This document shows positions 31,861 through 44,308 of a stretch of 64,000 nt of DNA, in pieces. Position 1 is the first letter of the stretch; each line of letters begins with the position of its first letter. Source of the stretch: Hirundichthys speculiger (lineage: Eukaryota > Chordata > Actinopteri > Beloniformes > Exocoetidae). The notes below the pieces were generated by a model. It searched no databases, was not told the origin of the DNA, and saw only the letters and a program-made list of their open reading frames with translations. The DNA is taken from positions 62,001 through 126,000 of the forward strand of contig JAGFBZ010001902.1 of assembly GCA_018398805.1 (NCBI GenBank), in the 5' to 3' direction. Position numbers and translations under genes: made by a program.

Positions 31861-33417
31861 CTGAAAAGAAAAGAAAAAAAAAAAAGTGCTTAAATTTAGC
31901 AATAGCGTAAGCAACAAGTACAGAATTACAGGTCTTACTTGAAAGTTAAACCAACTCTGGTCATTGGAGACAACTGTTTCCCTTTCCTTGGAAGTCAGTG
32001 AAGTAAAACAAAAACAGACCAAAAAAAAAAAAAAAACTAAAGGGAGAAAGATTCTCTTTTCAAGAGCCACGTGTGAACATTTTAACATTGTATACAAGCT
32101 TATCATAGTTGGACTTTGGCATTTTACACATTATCTCATCCACCTTTGTTATAAGACAGCCATGTCTCATAATGATCACATACGTCACATTAGCATTTCA
32201 ACAGTTAGAGCATAGAAGATGAGGGGATTAAACCTTGACACCACAAAAAGACAAACACTAGTATATGCTGACCTACAGCTACAGTGAAGTTCGCCTTTCT
32301 ACAGGAACCCGGCTCGTCTACTCTCAACCTGTCTTTGTCAGGCACTATTCCAAGAATTGTAACTAGGTGAAGGTTAAGAGGATTTTGCTTGACTACACCC
32401 TCACTATGTCCACACTGGATAGGATTAAAGTAAAAGTCCACTGGTAGCACTGTCTAAAGGTCCTCAAACTAAACAGTTATCTCCTAGAAATAAACCAAAA
32501 TGAAAAGTCACATCTACATGCAGTGGTCATTTGAATTGTGACTTGCAGGTTTCTAGGTTTATTGGTTTTTTCCTTCTTTAAATATGGAGGTGTTAATTAG
32601 CAAGACTTTTTATTCTGCAAGGAGAGGGGGCTGAAATCACACAGTCCAAAGTTTGATGTTACTTCACCATCTATGACTTCTGCTAGATCAGGACTGCCCA
32701 CTGTTCACACGGATAAGGATTCTCTTCAACAGCCAAAAGAACTTACTGTTTCAGAGCAGGGTTTATTTCCCCCTCATGGTACCTGAAATCATTCTGAAAG
32801 CATGGAAACCGTTAACTCCCTGACGTCAAAGAAAACGACCCGATACTTGGAAAATTTCCATAGACCAGACATTTGAGTAGAATTTGTTTCAAGCTTTAGC
32901 ATGGTTGAATCTTTCCATACAAAACATTCAAGGGAGCACCCTTCAGTGGCCTCTTCTTGAGCAGGCTTTATAAACTTAAATCTGCTATGCAGTTTACCCA
33001 CTGCACCTTTAAAGTCAATACACTTTTTTCACATTGCAGATTAATCAACACAAAAGCAAAGCCCCGTTATAATTAATAGTGTTTTGTTATTCCTCTATTA
33101 TGGGACTCATTCAATATAACGGTTCCAGTTTGAAAGTTATGTAAGGTGACTGGCCTACACCACTACTAAACTGGCAGCTGGAAAAGGAACATGTCTGGTG
33201 TCTATTCCAGTTGGTCACAATTAATTTCAATGTTATTAGTACCACCAGGGAATGTTGTTCTGCTGATGCTTTCCAAATACATGTCTACATCTTGATGTAA
33301 CTACTCAAAATGTAGTAAAAACTAAGGTGTAGGTAGGGCTGAGTGATATGGGAAAGAGAAAAAAAAATCTTTTGAGATATTTTTTTGCTGATAAACTTTT
33401 TTCCTTCCAGGCTAAAG

Positions 33418-34051
33418 TAGTGCTGGGCGATATGGAAAAAAAAAAATCATATATCACGATATGGACTATTTTATATCACGATAACGATATATATCACGAT
33501 ATACCATAATAAAGTATGTTTTCAGTTATTCTCTGAAAAGTGACAAAAATGTCATTGCTTACTTTTTAACTTTATTTTGAAAGGACATTTAGCTGAACTG
33601 TCACAAACATACATTTTAGTGCAGCAAAAACAGGTAGGTACAGAGGTACAGTAGCTTTCACATTTTTTTTAAAGTACACAACAGTTTCTGAGAGGAAAAA
33701 CACATTTTTGCACTGAAGTTCAGCTATAAAAAATAAACAAATTATTCTTCAACTTTCTGAAATCTGTAACCTTGTAGTGCAAAGTTTGCAAACCAATATA
33801 AAGTGTCTAAAGTAAACATCAGGGTTGAAGAGAACTCTGTTTAAGGCATTAACCATAAATAAAAGTGCAAACATAAAAGGCTACTTTGTATAAGTAGATA
33901 TGTTTCTATCAAATTTATCGTTGCAGGTTATTTAATTACATATTTGCTGTAATAATTGATAAAATTAGGTTAGAAACGATAGAAGAGAAATGGCACGATA
34001 CACACTTTTATATCATCCTCACGATATGTATCGTCATATTGCCCAGCACTA
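33418..34051 (+). mobile_element. hAT MITE A (634 bp), inverted partner of MITE B
   Basis: Termini 'tagtgctgggcgatat' and 'atattgcccagcacta' are inverted repeats, flanked by exact 8-bp duplications GGCTAAAG (33410-33417, 34052-34059). The ends are dense in 'atatcacgatat' palindromes. No transposase is present. It lies in the hdlbp 5' intron, and a near-identical reverse-oriented copy is at 36536-37186. Confidence 0.92.
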
Positions 34052-35239
34052 GGCTAAAGTATGAAAATGTTTCATTAGGTAACTTTAGAATAACCAAGAA
34101 GAAACAGGATGCTTAGTTGAAAAACCATTATATTTAGTATTTTTAATCAAATTAAAAAAACATCCCTTTACAATATGACCATGGCAAATGTACCAAGTGG
34201 ATAATCTGCAAAAAAAAAGAAAAAAAAAAACAACCACTAAATAAATAAATAAATGGGCTATGTCAACATCTCTTGAACCTTTCAGAAGTCCAGTCCACAA
34301 CATGTGATTTTAATGCTGCTCTGTGGCAGGACACAATATTGAAATCAAGTAAGAAATTTTGAGAAAGCTGCCCAGTGTCTTCTTCTGGATTTTAACTGGT
34401 GCATCTGAAGATGTAGCATCCCCCCTCCTTCTGCCTGATCCAAATATCACAACTGATGGCCGTTTCACTAATGTGCAACATCACTACTACTAGCACTGCT
34501 TAGAGCAAACAAACTACTTAGTGAACTTGCAGGCTGCAAGTGTGGAGATTAGCCAGCACGAACACATGTTTTCATACAGTCGATGTGGTCAATGAGATGG
34601 CATGTTTCAAAGTGATTTAAACATTATTTGTATTCTCCATTCTATTGAGCATCAACAGCCAGCATGTATTGCAGACCAGATTAATTGGTTGTTAATTAAA
34701 TGTTGTTGGGGAAATGTGTCTTTAGCTTGTCATTGTTATCAAGCTAATTTTTTTTGCGATCTGGTTTTGAAATCATTTTATCACCCAGTCTGAGGTGTGG
34801 GCTAGTCTAGGTTATATTTGTGTGCCACTGCACATTATCTGTGTGTATGGTAAAAAAAAAAAAAAATATAATACAATAAAATTTAATGTGGAGAGAAACT
34901 TAGTACTGAAATGACAACAATCAAATGTGTTTGTTCTTTTTCTGTGCTTTTCATCCATGTTTCTTAGTTCTGCTTTGGCGCAGTTTGTCCCCAACCCTCA
35001 AAATCACAAACAACCCTCCCAACTTTTATCCAATCACACAGCATGTGCATAGCATCATCCCTGCAATCAATGCACCATTCACTTTTTAGAGGAATGAAAA
35101 ATAAAAAGCACACACATGCTCTAAATCAGTAGGAATTCTGTCGCGTTTTTTCCCCCCTCAAAAAATGAAGTTTCTGTATCCTCCAAAAGCCTGAAATACA
35201 GCGGTAACAACCGCTTTTGACTGATTCTGCCACCTAGAG

Positions 35240-35836
35240 CAGTGGTTCCCAAAGTGGGGGTTGGGACCCCCCGGGGGGTCGCGGGACGCCGTGGGGTGGG
35301 TCGCGAAATGATTTCCATAAATCTTTTTTTTTTATATATATATATAAATCTAATAAATTTAAAAAAAAAATAAAATACAGAAAAATTCAGCCATAGTTGT
35401 AAAAATGAAACATGGTAGTCAAAATTAAAATAAAACTACAGATTTTCTTCCTGAGGTGATTAAGACAGATTAACATAGCATCATTTGCAGGTGTCAGGTT
35501 ACGGCTCCACAGTAAACATCACAAAGCGGATGCTTTAATACCATTAACCATTAAAGTAATGTTAAAGTTAAGTTTGCACATGATAGTAATACTGTGCACT
35601 CATGTTACATAGATATTATTTTGACTGAGGTATTCTGCTTTTATCAAACAGTAAATTTCTATATGTAAAATCATAACAGGCTGCTCTGTTCTTTTGTGTT
35701 GTCGTTAAGCCCGTGTTTGTGCGTATGGCCTGTGCACACATTTTATTTTTTCAGTCACATCCGGGGATAGTGGGGGTCGCCAGTCTCTGGCACCGTTATT
35801 TTGGGGGTCGCGGGTTGAAAAGTTTGGGAACCCCTG
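35240..35836. mobile_element. hAT MITE with exact 8-bp duplication
   Basis: Starts 'cagtggttcccaaagtgggg' and ends 'aaaagtttgggaacccctg', a strong terminal inverted repeat. The flanks are ACCTAGAG on both sides (35232-35239, 35837-35844). The ends contain 'ggggtcgcggg', typical of this vertebrate hAT class. It is non-coding and lies between MITEs A and B. Confidence 0.92.
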
Positions 35837-36535
35837 ACCTAGAGGATACCATTTTCATAGCACTTGGGTAGCCCCGAGTAAAAATTGTACCTCAATTACA
35901 ACTAGGGAGCAACCCCCCCCCCCGTTTTTTAAAACCCTCTTATCATTCACAAGGGTATATCCCTGCTTTCATCTAAAGAGACCTAGAATAGTCTCCAGCA
36001 AATCCCTGTGGCCCTAAATAGGAATAAGCAGGTATAAATTAAGGACGGAAGAAAAACTTTCAGCCCAGTCAATGAAACCACAAGAAACATGATTGAAATC
36101 TTAAAGAAATAAAATTTTCAAAAGTCAGTGTCTAGTCTTGCCAATCACTTGGTACAGCCAACCAGAAAAAGCAACATCCCCATTTCTTAGCTTACAAATA
36201 ATGCAATATTAAGTCTTCAATAGGGACAGGCTAACATTCAAACAGTAGTCCAACCAGGTTCTTTGAGAGCTATGATTTCATTGCTTAGATTAAGTATCTG
36301 TAGATGTACATTTATAAACAGAGCCTCTGCTTGAAAACATAATAAAGAAACAGGCCTGGAAGTGAGTCCCTTCATCATGCACTATAAATGTGTGTATGAC
36401 CAAATGTGCTCCGTCAACATGCTCCATAAAGTCATCTTTAGGGCCTCAGAAGTATTACAATGTAAATTATGACAAAGCAAACACATATTCATTCATTGCA
36501 TATGTAGATAATCCAAATTCTGATATGATAGTACC

Positions 36536-37186
36536 TAGTGCTGGGCAATATGACAATACATATCGTGGGGACGATATAAAAGATATAAAAAAGACGATAT
36601 AAAAAGTATCGTGCCATTTCTTTTCTATCGTTTCTAACCTAATTTTATCAATTATTACAGCAAATATGTAATTAAATAACCTGCAACGATACTTTTGATA
36701 GAATCATATCTACTTCTACAAAGTAGCCTTTTATGTTTGCACTTTTATTCATGGTTAATGCCTTAAACAGAGTTCTCTTCAACCCTGATGTTCACTTTAG
36801 ACACTTTATATTGGTTTGCAAACTTTGCACTACAAGGTTACAGATTTCAGAAAGTTGAAAAATAATTTGTTTATTTTTTATAGCTGAACTTCAGTGCAAA
36901 AATGTGTTTTTCCTCTCAGAAACTGTTGTGCACTTAAAAAAAATGTGAAAGCTACTGTACCTCTGTACCAACCTGATTTTGCTGCACTAAAATGTATGTT
37001 TGTGACAATTCAGCAGAATGTCCTTTCAAAATAAAGTTGAAAAGTAAGCAATGAAATTTTTGTCAAACTTTTCAGAGAATAACTGAAAACATACTTTATT
37101 ATGGTATATCGTGATATATATCGTTATCATGATATAAAATAGTCCATATCGTGATATATGATTTTTTTCCATATCGCCCAGCACTA
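36536..37186 (-). mobile_element. hAT MITE B (651 bp), inverted partner of MITE A
   Basis: Termini 'tagtgctgggcaatat' and 'atatcgcccagcacta', with exact 8-bp duplications ATAGTACC (36528-36535, 37187-37194). Almost its full length reads as the reverse complement of MITE A with scattered substitutions, so both are recent insertions of one family. Confidence 0.92.
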
Positions 37187-37344
37187 ATAGTACCTATGAA
37201 ATTGCAGATTAAATAGTACATTGAAGTCTTAAAGCAAACATGTCCCTACTAAGCGCATATTCTTCCAGATGGTTAAAAGACTTCATTAGTGTCAATCCTT
37301 CAACTGTTAACACAGTAGATAAGTGACTCATATATTAAACTTAC

Positions 37345-37376
37345 CAGCTAAATGGTCAGTTACCAGATAATCCGTC
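37345..37376 (-). other. hdlbp: possible non-coding 5' exon of hdlbp
   Basis: On the minus strand a 32-base block is bracketed by an 'aacag' acceptor and a 'gtaagt'-like donor (GTAAGTTT). It may be an alternative 5' UTR exon, but nothing beyond splice-site fit supports it. Confidence 0.25.
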
Positions 37377-39394
37377 CTGTTAAAATGCAAGTTCCCGTCA
37401 GCCTGCCAGCTTTTGTCTGGGAATGGGAGAATAGGGGGGGAAAAAAAAAATAAATGCATCAGTCAGCAACTTTAAAACAAAAAAATGTTAGTTCAAATAC
37501 AACCAGTAAGAGGCATTAATGGACATTTTAACAGCATCTCTGGAAAACCTTGGGATCATGACACGTATCGTTTCTTACAGCATGACCCCACCCACCCCCC
37601 ACAAAAAAAATCTCCAAATCTCCTAAAACAAATGATGTATACAACTTCCCCCTTCATTTGCATAATCACTCCTATGTTAAAAACCATAGAAGTGAAATAC
37701 CTGTAATATGAAAAAATAAATCTTAAAAAAAAAAGTCTCTGGACAGCAACTACTTCAAAAGAGGAGCCGTCATTGCTGAAGTCCAACTTGCACATTTTGA
37801 TAAATCTGTCTAAATGTGATGAAGACAAACAGCTGGAACCATGTGAGAAGTGCATCCCCAGAGAAGGATAAGTGAACCCCACTGAGGTGTAGCTGTCGCT
37901 GGGGCTCACGCTCCTCAACAAACATCTGGCCACTAGAACTGGACACCACCCTGACATACACAAAGTCAAGTCTGGTTATTGATTAAGATGCTCAATCAGG
38001 TAAATGGGTTAGTGTTTTCCTATGCCAAAAAAAAAAAAACAGCTTTATTACACCCAGAATGTTACTAAAAGCTGGACAATGTGGAATTGCAAAACATTTT
38101 TCTGAAGAACCTCAACAGCTGGATTTATTTTATCAGCTTCCTCTCACTTCAGATAACTAAAGTATGGGTTTCCAGGGAACTCTGCAGCTTGTTTTAATAA
38201 ACCCCGTACGCATTTCATAGCTAGCCTATTTTAACAATGATGTATAAACTAGTCAGAAATCATTTAATGGCGCCCTGTATAGCTTTGTGGCCGTAAGTGA
38301 ACATCAAGTGGACTATTCCACTTTCAACTGAGCTTTTGGACCCTGGCAGCGATACATAGATGTTCAAAGTTAAACGTGCAAATGGTGACATTGTGGCTCA
38401 AAGATGTTTGCCATGTCATGCCTTCATTTCTGTAATCACTTCGCTTGTTTACTTTTTTTTTCTGAATCGTATAAAGCGTTAAAATGATCCAGTCTAGACC
38501 ATGCGTGTTAATAAGCAGCTAACTAGTTACACTAGCTTGCAGAACGAGCCAACTTTAACTGACATTAGAGTCTCCCTGTAACCCGACAGCCCTCGGGTCT
38601 TTATTATACCTAAATCCCGGCTTATAGACTTAAGCAGCCGGTTAGTGGAAGTGCCAGCTAACACGATATCAAGTTAACTAGCTGACAGCTGCCAACATTA
38701 CAGAACATTTAAAGCTAGCTGCCGTCATGTGGGCCAGCAGAGCCATAGGAAAAAAAATGTACTCAGACATTTACGACATGGCATGATCAAAAATATCAAC
38801 GACACCAAAGACGAGGTGAAATATCCTCGTCTTCATGCAGAAGTGTGATACCCGGTGTCACAATCCCGGCAGCGATGGGTGATTAGCTTAGAACCCGTAG
38901 CATGTTAGCAAACTTGCTAAAAACTTTGACTGACTGTGACACGTAGCCCCTCAGCTAAGTAGGTAGCGTTGACTTAGCTTGGCTCACTCAAAAGACCTAT
39001 ACAGAACTTCAGGCTGTACCCTTTTTTTTTTCCAGCTAATGACGTTCAGACATGGGTAACTCTGTAACAAAAACTTAGAATACTTTAAAGTCGCGCATAA
39101 ACTGCTGTCGTGTCAGCTTGGAGCAATTCATACACTCATTCATGTACTCAGTAAAAGTGTAAGTTGGATTTCATTCTAGCTAGCGGGCTAATGTTAGCCT
39201 CCACTTCAGTTTGTTCTACTAGCTCGCTGAGTCCACGTAGGCACACAGCTGAGCGGGGCACAAATGACACGGAGTCAGGCCAGCACGCGCTCTAACGTTC
39301 ACGTTTCTCGAGCAAATCCCGTCCTCCGAAACAAGTGTCGCCGAATGGCAAGCGACGAGAATCCTGCCGTGGTCGGTAGAAAACGAGAAAATAC

Positions 39395-39456
39395 CTACTT
39401 GTTTTATTTTCTCGTCTGCCCTGAAGGTGCAGGAGCTGAGATGAAATTCCACTGGC
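39395..39456 (-). other. hdlbp: hdlbp 5' non-coding exon 1 (approximate)
   Basis: Begins about 30 bp downstream of a TATA box on the minus strand and ends at a plausible donor (tag|GTATTT at 39394). An alternative donor four bases upstream, GTAGGT, is possible. The transcription start is inferred from TATA spacing. The likely start lies in a pyrimidine-rich stretch, 'cactcccaccctctcgcc'. Confidence 0.5.
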
Positions 39457-39482
39457 GAGAGGGTGGGAGTGAAGCCTCACGG

Positions 39483-39534
39483 ATATATACCAGAGCCGGC
39501 CACCAATCCTGTCCTTCAACGTCACGTCAGAGAG
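39483..39534 (-). promoter_or_regulatory. hdlbp: hdlbp promoter: CRE, CCAAT-like and TATA elements
   Basis: Read on the minus strand, the order is a double CRE-like TGACGTGACGTT (about 39529-39518), an inverted CCAAT (ATTGG, 39507-39503) and TATATAT (39489-39483). The arrangement points toward hdlbp. CpGs are enriched over 39260-39400 immediately downstream. Function is inferred from motifs only. Confidence 0.6.
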
Positions 39535-39999
39535 TCCGGTTACAAATAACTTATTTTTATTTCCAACAGTGACACGCCGTTGTATAAGTTATGAACTTTG
39601 ACCACATTGTGTTTAAATTCATACGAGAACGTGATTAATCTTGTCTTCATCAGACATGCTAAATTTCAGATAGATTAAGAATTTGTTAAAATCTCAATAA
39701 TTATTATTTTCCTCCAATAATCCACTTATATTAATGCAAGTCACTCAAAAAATAAATATAAAAACAAAACAAAAAAAATGATGTAAGGATGAACTCCTCA
39801 GAGTCCATTATGAGGTTAAGTACGAATATCAGTTGAATACATGTTTATATTGCAGTCTCTTAAAGATACAGACATAAATACAGCAGTCTGGCTCTCTGAA
39901 ACCTAAGCAGAATGGAATCTTAATTAATGAGATTGCAAACATCTGCATGGGACAGTCTCCTTAAGTCGAGTCTGGCTCTGAAGGTCACACTAAACAGTC

Positions 40000-40900
40000 A
40001 TTTTGTTCTAAACATTTTATTTTTTGGTGGCTCCAGGGGATATCAGGAACATCTGAGATCTCTGTCCAGAAGAGCTGGGAACAGCTAAGATCCAGCCCAG
40101 AACCCTCAGGCTCCCAGGTGTCTGGTAGAGGACCTGAGCCTGAAGGAGACAACACTGCCCGGGTGGGCAAGAGGAATAATTTATTTTATTATTATTTATA
40201 TTTATGTAAAGTACCCACACATTATAATATATGCCTCCTTCAAGCTCAGGTCATCTGTCAGAGGCCTGGGAGTTTGAGTATTCTACACAATATTTTTGCT
40301 GTTCCCATGACTTCTGTACAGAGATCTCTGATGCTACTGATGCTACTGCCAGGACTGGCTGGAGCCTCTCTCCCAGCTTTGAGGTCAGAGCTTCACCTTC
40401 CACATCTTTTCCATTTCCTCCTTCAACTCTTGATGGTTTTCCAGCATCAAATGTTCCTTCTTCTTGCTTGTTGCTGTCACTTGGGATTGCTACATCTATT
40501 ACTACTGCTATCTTCTGGAGTTTGTTGAGCATAACAATGTCCAGTTGGTAAGGCATCACCATCAGTCTGAATGTAGAAGTTCCACTGGATCTTTGATCTT
40601 TCTTCCTCCACCTCTCTTGAATGTATCCCACATCTTGACTTTGGTACTTTCTACTCATACTCAGTACAGATGCTCTTGCACACTATTACAGCTACTTGTA
40701 TATTTCATGTATGCCTTACGCCTTACCTGCCTGCATCTTACTTCCTGCTATAACCTGCTGGATCGTCTCAGGGACATCTTTGCACAGTCTGCACCATCTT
40801 GTTTGGTGTGGTAGTTTGAGCTCTTATGCTCAAGCTCTGTACTTGTGCTATGATTAATGCCTCTGTGCTGTCAGATCTGCATTTTCTAGCCACGGGTAGG
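40000..40900 (-). pseudogene. non-LTR retrotransposon C-terminal remnant
   Basis: Reverse translation of 40658-40251 includes 'IAVVIDVAIPSDSNKQEEGT', 'ALTSKLGERLQPVLAVAS' and 'EISVQKSWEQQKYCVEYSN'. These correspond to the C-terminal block common in fish and invertebrate non-LTR elements (DVAIPxDxNI..., GALGAVTPKLxxWLQQI..., VQKSAVLGTAKILR). A partial repetition of the 3' part lies at 40020-40150 versus 40230-40340. It is degraded. Confidence 0.6.
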
Positions 40901-41129
40901 ACTACTCAAAGTCAAGCATTTCTTCAATTTTCTGGTGATATGCTATACATAAACGTAGTGGTGTACTTAGTGGTTCTCTCTCCAGCTTTTCTTCCTCCTC
41001 ATTGGATTTCTGCTGGAGACATTCACTAAGCAGTTCATCATTGGGGGCTATCAATGAATGTATTTCTAGGATCTTAGTTGTTTTGTCCTGAATAGTGGCT
41101 TTGACGCTCACTAAAACTCGACCCTAGCA

Positions 41130-42000
41130 GAGTGCTGTCGGAGGAATTGTTGTATTGAATGAGGAAGTCTGGAGTGGCACAGGGCATGTATGAAGGCATG
41201 GTGACAGCAGTGAGGCGTTTAAGTGGAGTAGCAGAATGGTTTCAGGTGGAAGTGGGACTGCATCAAGGATCGCCCTGAGTTCCTTCTTGTTTGCCATGAT
41301 GATGGATAGGTTGACGGATTATATCAGAGAGGAAACTCCATTGACTATGATGTTACTTGAGGATGACATTGTGATCTGCAGTGAGAGTAGGGAGCAGATG
41401 GAAGAAAACATGAAGAGGTGGAGATATGCATGAAAGAGAAGAAGAATGGAGTTCAGTTCCAGCGAGACGGAATACATGTGTGTAAAATTATTCAACTGTG
41501 CAGAGCAATGGGGAGCATGGAAAAAAGTGAAGAAGAGAGAGCAGGCAGGGTGAAGAAGAGTGTCTGGAGTTATCTACAATAGAAGAGTAGCAGTAAGAGA
41601 AAAGAAAAAGGTTTACAAGACAAGACAGCGAGACCGACTGATGCTAAGATTTCCTTCGGGGGTGACAAGGATGGATAGGATAAAAAGCAAGCTATCAGAG
41701 TAGCTGCCAGGGTTAGACATCTCGTTGACATAGTAAAGACTAGACTGATATGATTTGGGCACATAAGAGGAGAGATAATGAGTACATTGGTTAACAAATG
41801 CTGGAGATGGAACTGCAGGGAGATGAAAAAAGGAAAACCAAAGAGAAGTTTTCTGGGCATGGTGAAAGAAGGTACGCATTTGGTTGGTGTGACAGAGAAA
41901 ATGCAGAGGGTGGGAAGATTGAAACATGTGATCTGCTGTGGTGATCCCTTGAGGAAAAGCCAAAAGAAGGAGAAGTTCACAAAGTCCGATTAGGCCAATA
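41130..42000 (+). pseudogene. RTE-like LINE reverse transcriptase remnant
   Basis: In shifting frames it reads 'WFQVEVGLHQGS', then 'PEFLLVCHDDG' where SPFLFAMMMDRLTDYI is expected, then 'EDDIVICSESREQMEEN' in place of FADDIVIC..., and 'RWRYA'. These are the palm-domain motifs of an RTE-type reverse transcriptase, with the first Ala of the catalytic ADD box replaced. The tail has 'tggtgatcccttgaggaaaagcc'. Dead copy. Confidence 0.75.
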
Positions 42001-42009
42001 AGATAAGGC

Positions 42010-42865
42010 ACAAAGCTCTGGAGGAGTCTCCCAAGGACTTAGATCAGGTTTTCACTTCACTTCAAAAGTAAAGTGAAAAAAGAAAATTTCAGAAAAAATC
42101 CAGTAATTTGGATCATTTATCCCTCACATCAATGGAAGTAGGACTGAACTAAAAGTATAGTTAAGTTAAAGAAATTTTGAAAAAATGTTTAAACATGTAC
42201 ATTTTGTGCAACAGCTCAATATTGCATATTGATATGTATATGTTTGTATATAGATCAGTGTGTATACGTTGGGTATACATTTTGTTTATTCTTTATTTTT
42301 TCTTTTTGGGGGGTAATATGTCCATTTAATATTTATATTTATTTACAAGAGGTTCTATATGTTTCTAAATTATGGTTATGCACATGTGTCAGTGTGTATT
42401 GATTTATGCATTATTATATATTTTATAAATATATTATATTTATTTTCAGATACATAGATTCATGATAGTGTTAAAATTGTCTATGCTTTAAAAGATTGTT
42501 TTGACATGTCTGGAATGAATCAATAAAATGAATAAAAATGAAATGAATCTTTAAGTTGAATGTGAGCAGTTGTTTATCAGTTGCTAAAGGGAATCAGAAG
42601 TACCAGTTGTTACAAAATGGGGTTAGTACCCTTGAACTGTTAAAAGTCTCTATAGTTCCTAAACCACACCATCAAGAAGAAATTCTTATTTCACAATTTC
42701 TTCAGTATTTTATTTTATTTTATTTTTTTTGCTAAATCGGGTAATATCACAGATTTGTGTCGTGATGGTTCAACATTCTTCTCCATCAAGACTTCTACTC
42801 TTCCCCTTCAGTGGACAGGTCTCTGATTTTGCCTTTATGCATCACCTCAATGGAATTTGAAATAA
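42010..42865. other. intergenic, no gene recognised
   Basis: Very AT-rich, with TATA/TTTA-rich runs around 42220-42480. No family or exon recognised. Confidence 0.4.
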
Positions 42866-42869
42866 AATA

Positions 42870-43200
42870 ATCCAGATGTGCCAAAAGTGTTGACATTTAG
42901 CTTCAACTTAAAAGATTTCACAAAAATATGGCATAAATTACAGTCATATTTGAGCAAATATCTCAATTTTCAGAGGTTCAAAAATATTTGGACAATTGGT
43001 TAAAAAATATTTAATTGGCTCGGTGCAGCCTATTTCCTCATTACATCAGAGTTGATTTTGTATACGAGTACTGAGCTGGCATTTGACAGCTGCTTGAATG
43101 GAGCCACCAATATGAAGTCCAAGGAGGTCTCAGTGCAGGAGGAGCCCATTATCAGCCTACCATGCGTCCCTAAGGTTTATTACTAATTGTAAAGTACTGA
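42870..43200 (+). mobile_element. 5' fragment of another Tc1-like element
   Basis: 'tcaaaaatatttggacaattg' followed about 140 bp later by a start-like 'atgaagtccaaggaggtctc' (MKSKEVSVQE) matches the 5' region of a different Tc1 family. The element is cut off before a 40-base C run. Confidence 0.55.
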
Positions 43201-43223
43201 CTCAGTGAGTTGTACCTCGGGTA

Positions 43224-43226
<3 letters not shown>

Positions 43227-43266
<40 letters not shown>
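43227..43266. repeat. C homopolymer, 40 bases
   Basis: An uninterrupted run of C. Its exact length is unlikely to be reliable. Confidence 0.95.
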
Positions 43267-43267
<1 letters not shown>

Positions 43268-43269
43268 TG

Positions 43270-43812
43270 ACCTGTAGGCTTATACATTGGTATACCTTAT
43301 ATATAGGAAGCAATTCTTGGTCTCCTTCCATATTACCTGTGTGTTTTCATCACGCAAAAAAACACCAGGCAGTATTCACTGCGTTCCCAGGACTTTTATA
43401 TGCTCGCTGTCCCAAATGCTCAGACTGAGATAGGGAAAAGGGCTTTTGGGTATTCTGCACCCTCAGCCATTTAAAACTGAAGGAGCTTGTGTCACTAAAT
43501 GTTTTTAAATCTAAGATGAAGGACTTGGAAGCAGTTTCTATGGGATGTCGCTGTTTTTAGCTTGATTTTTGTACCAAGGTTTTGTATCAATGACTCCCAG
43601 AAACTCTCATCTTGTTTTATAGATAGTTTTATTTCATGCAAATTTTACTGCTTGTAAATTGTACCATGTTTCCTTGTATGTCTTGTCTGCAACTTTGTGT
43701 TTTGCTGCTGCTGCCTGTCTTGGCCAGGTCTCCCTTGAAAAAGAGATTCTTAATCTCAAAGGGACTAACCTGGTTAAATAAAGGTTAAATAAAATTTAAA
43801 AAAAATGTAAAT
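43270..43812 (+). repeat. LINE 3' end (degraded C-terminus plus tail)
   Basis: Translation around 43400-43560 gives 'TQTEIGKRAFGYSAPSAI'-like sequence and 'KMKDLEAVSMGCRCF'. It ends with the abundant fish LINE tail 'cttgaaaaagagattcttaa' and 'ctggttaaataaaggttaaa'. Confidence 0.7.
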
Positions 43813-43929
43813 ACAGAGTGCTTGCGACAAGGTGCAAACCATTGGTGTCACTCAAGACCAGGAAAGCCAGATAACATCTTAAAGGACTTCCATGTTCATA
43901 AGATTCTTTGGACCAAGATAAATTTAAAT

Positions 43930-44305
43930 CAATGAAATGACTGTATAAACAGATGCAGGTAGCAGCATTGAGGTGAGATGGTCAGAGGACTAGATCGCTG
44001 GTCACCATGCCAGCCAGCACCCCAAGCACATCTACACACACAGGTGGAGGTAAATGCTGGGATGGACAGAGGATGGAACTGCAAGTCAGCATGAAACTCA
44101 GGGAACTCTGGCCTGCAAACATACAGAAAGAGAAGAGAAAAAAGAGGGGGGCAAAACAGCACAACAAACTACAGGAAAGAAAATGGAGCACAGTTACAGT
44201 AACAAGGTGCTCCTAATTAACTATGGGATGGGCTGGAGGAGGAAAAAGGGAGGAGGGAAGGAAAGGAAAGGGAGAAGAGCGGTGGAGACACTGCTCAGCA
44301 GATCA
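43930..44305 (-). repeat. LINE-2 3' UTR, reverse copy
   Basis: Reverse complement of the LINE-2 3' UTR at about 15575-15950, including 'gtttgcaggccagagtt' and 'aacatgatctgctgag'. Open frames here on either strand are shadows of this repeat. Confidence 0.75.
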
Positions 44306-44308
44306 TGT

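Noticed and set aside
7203..35836. The hAT-like end at 7203 and the MITE at 35240 as two ends of one element
   Set aside because: The 35-kb MITE already has both of its own ends and an exact duplication; the 7-kb piece is only a related terminus.
40118..40814. Plus-strand frames of 106-136 codons
   Set aside because: They are shadows of the minus-strand non-LTR retrotransposon remnant.
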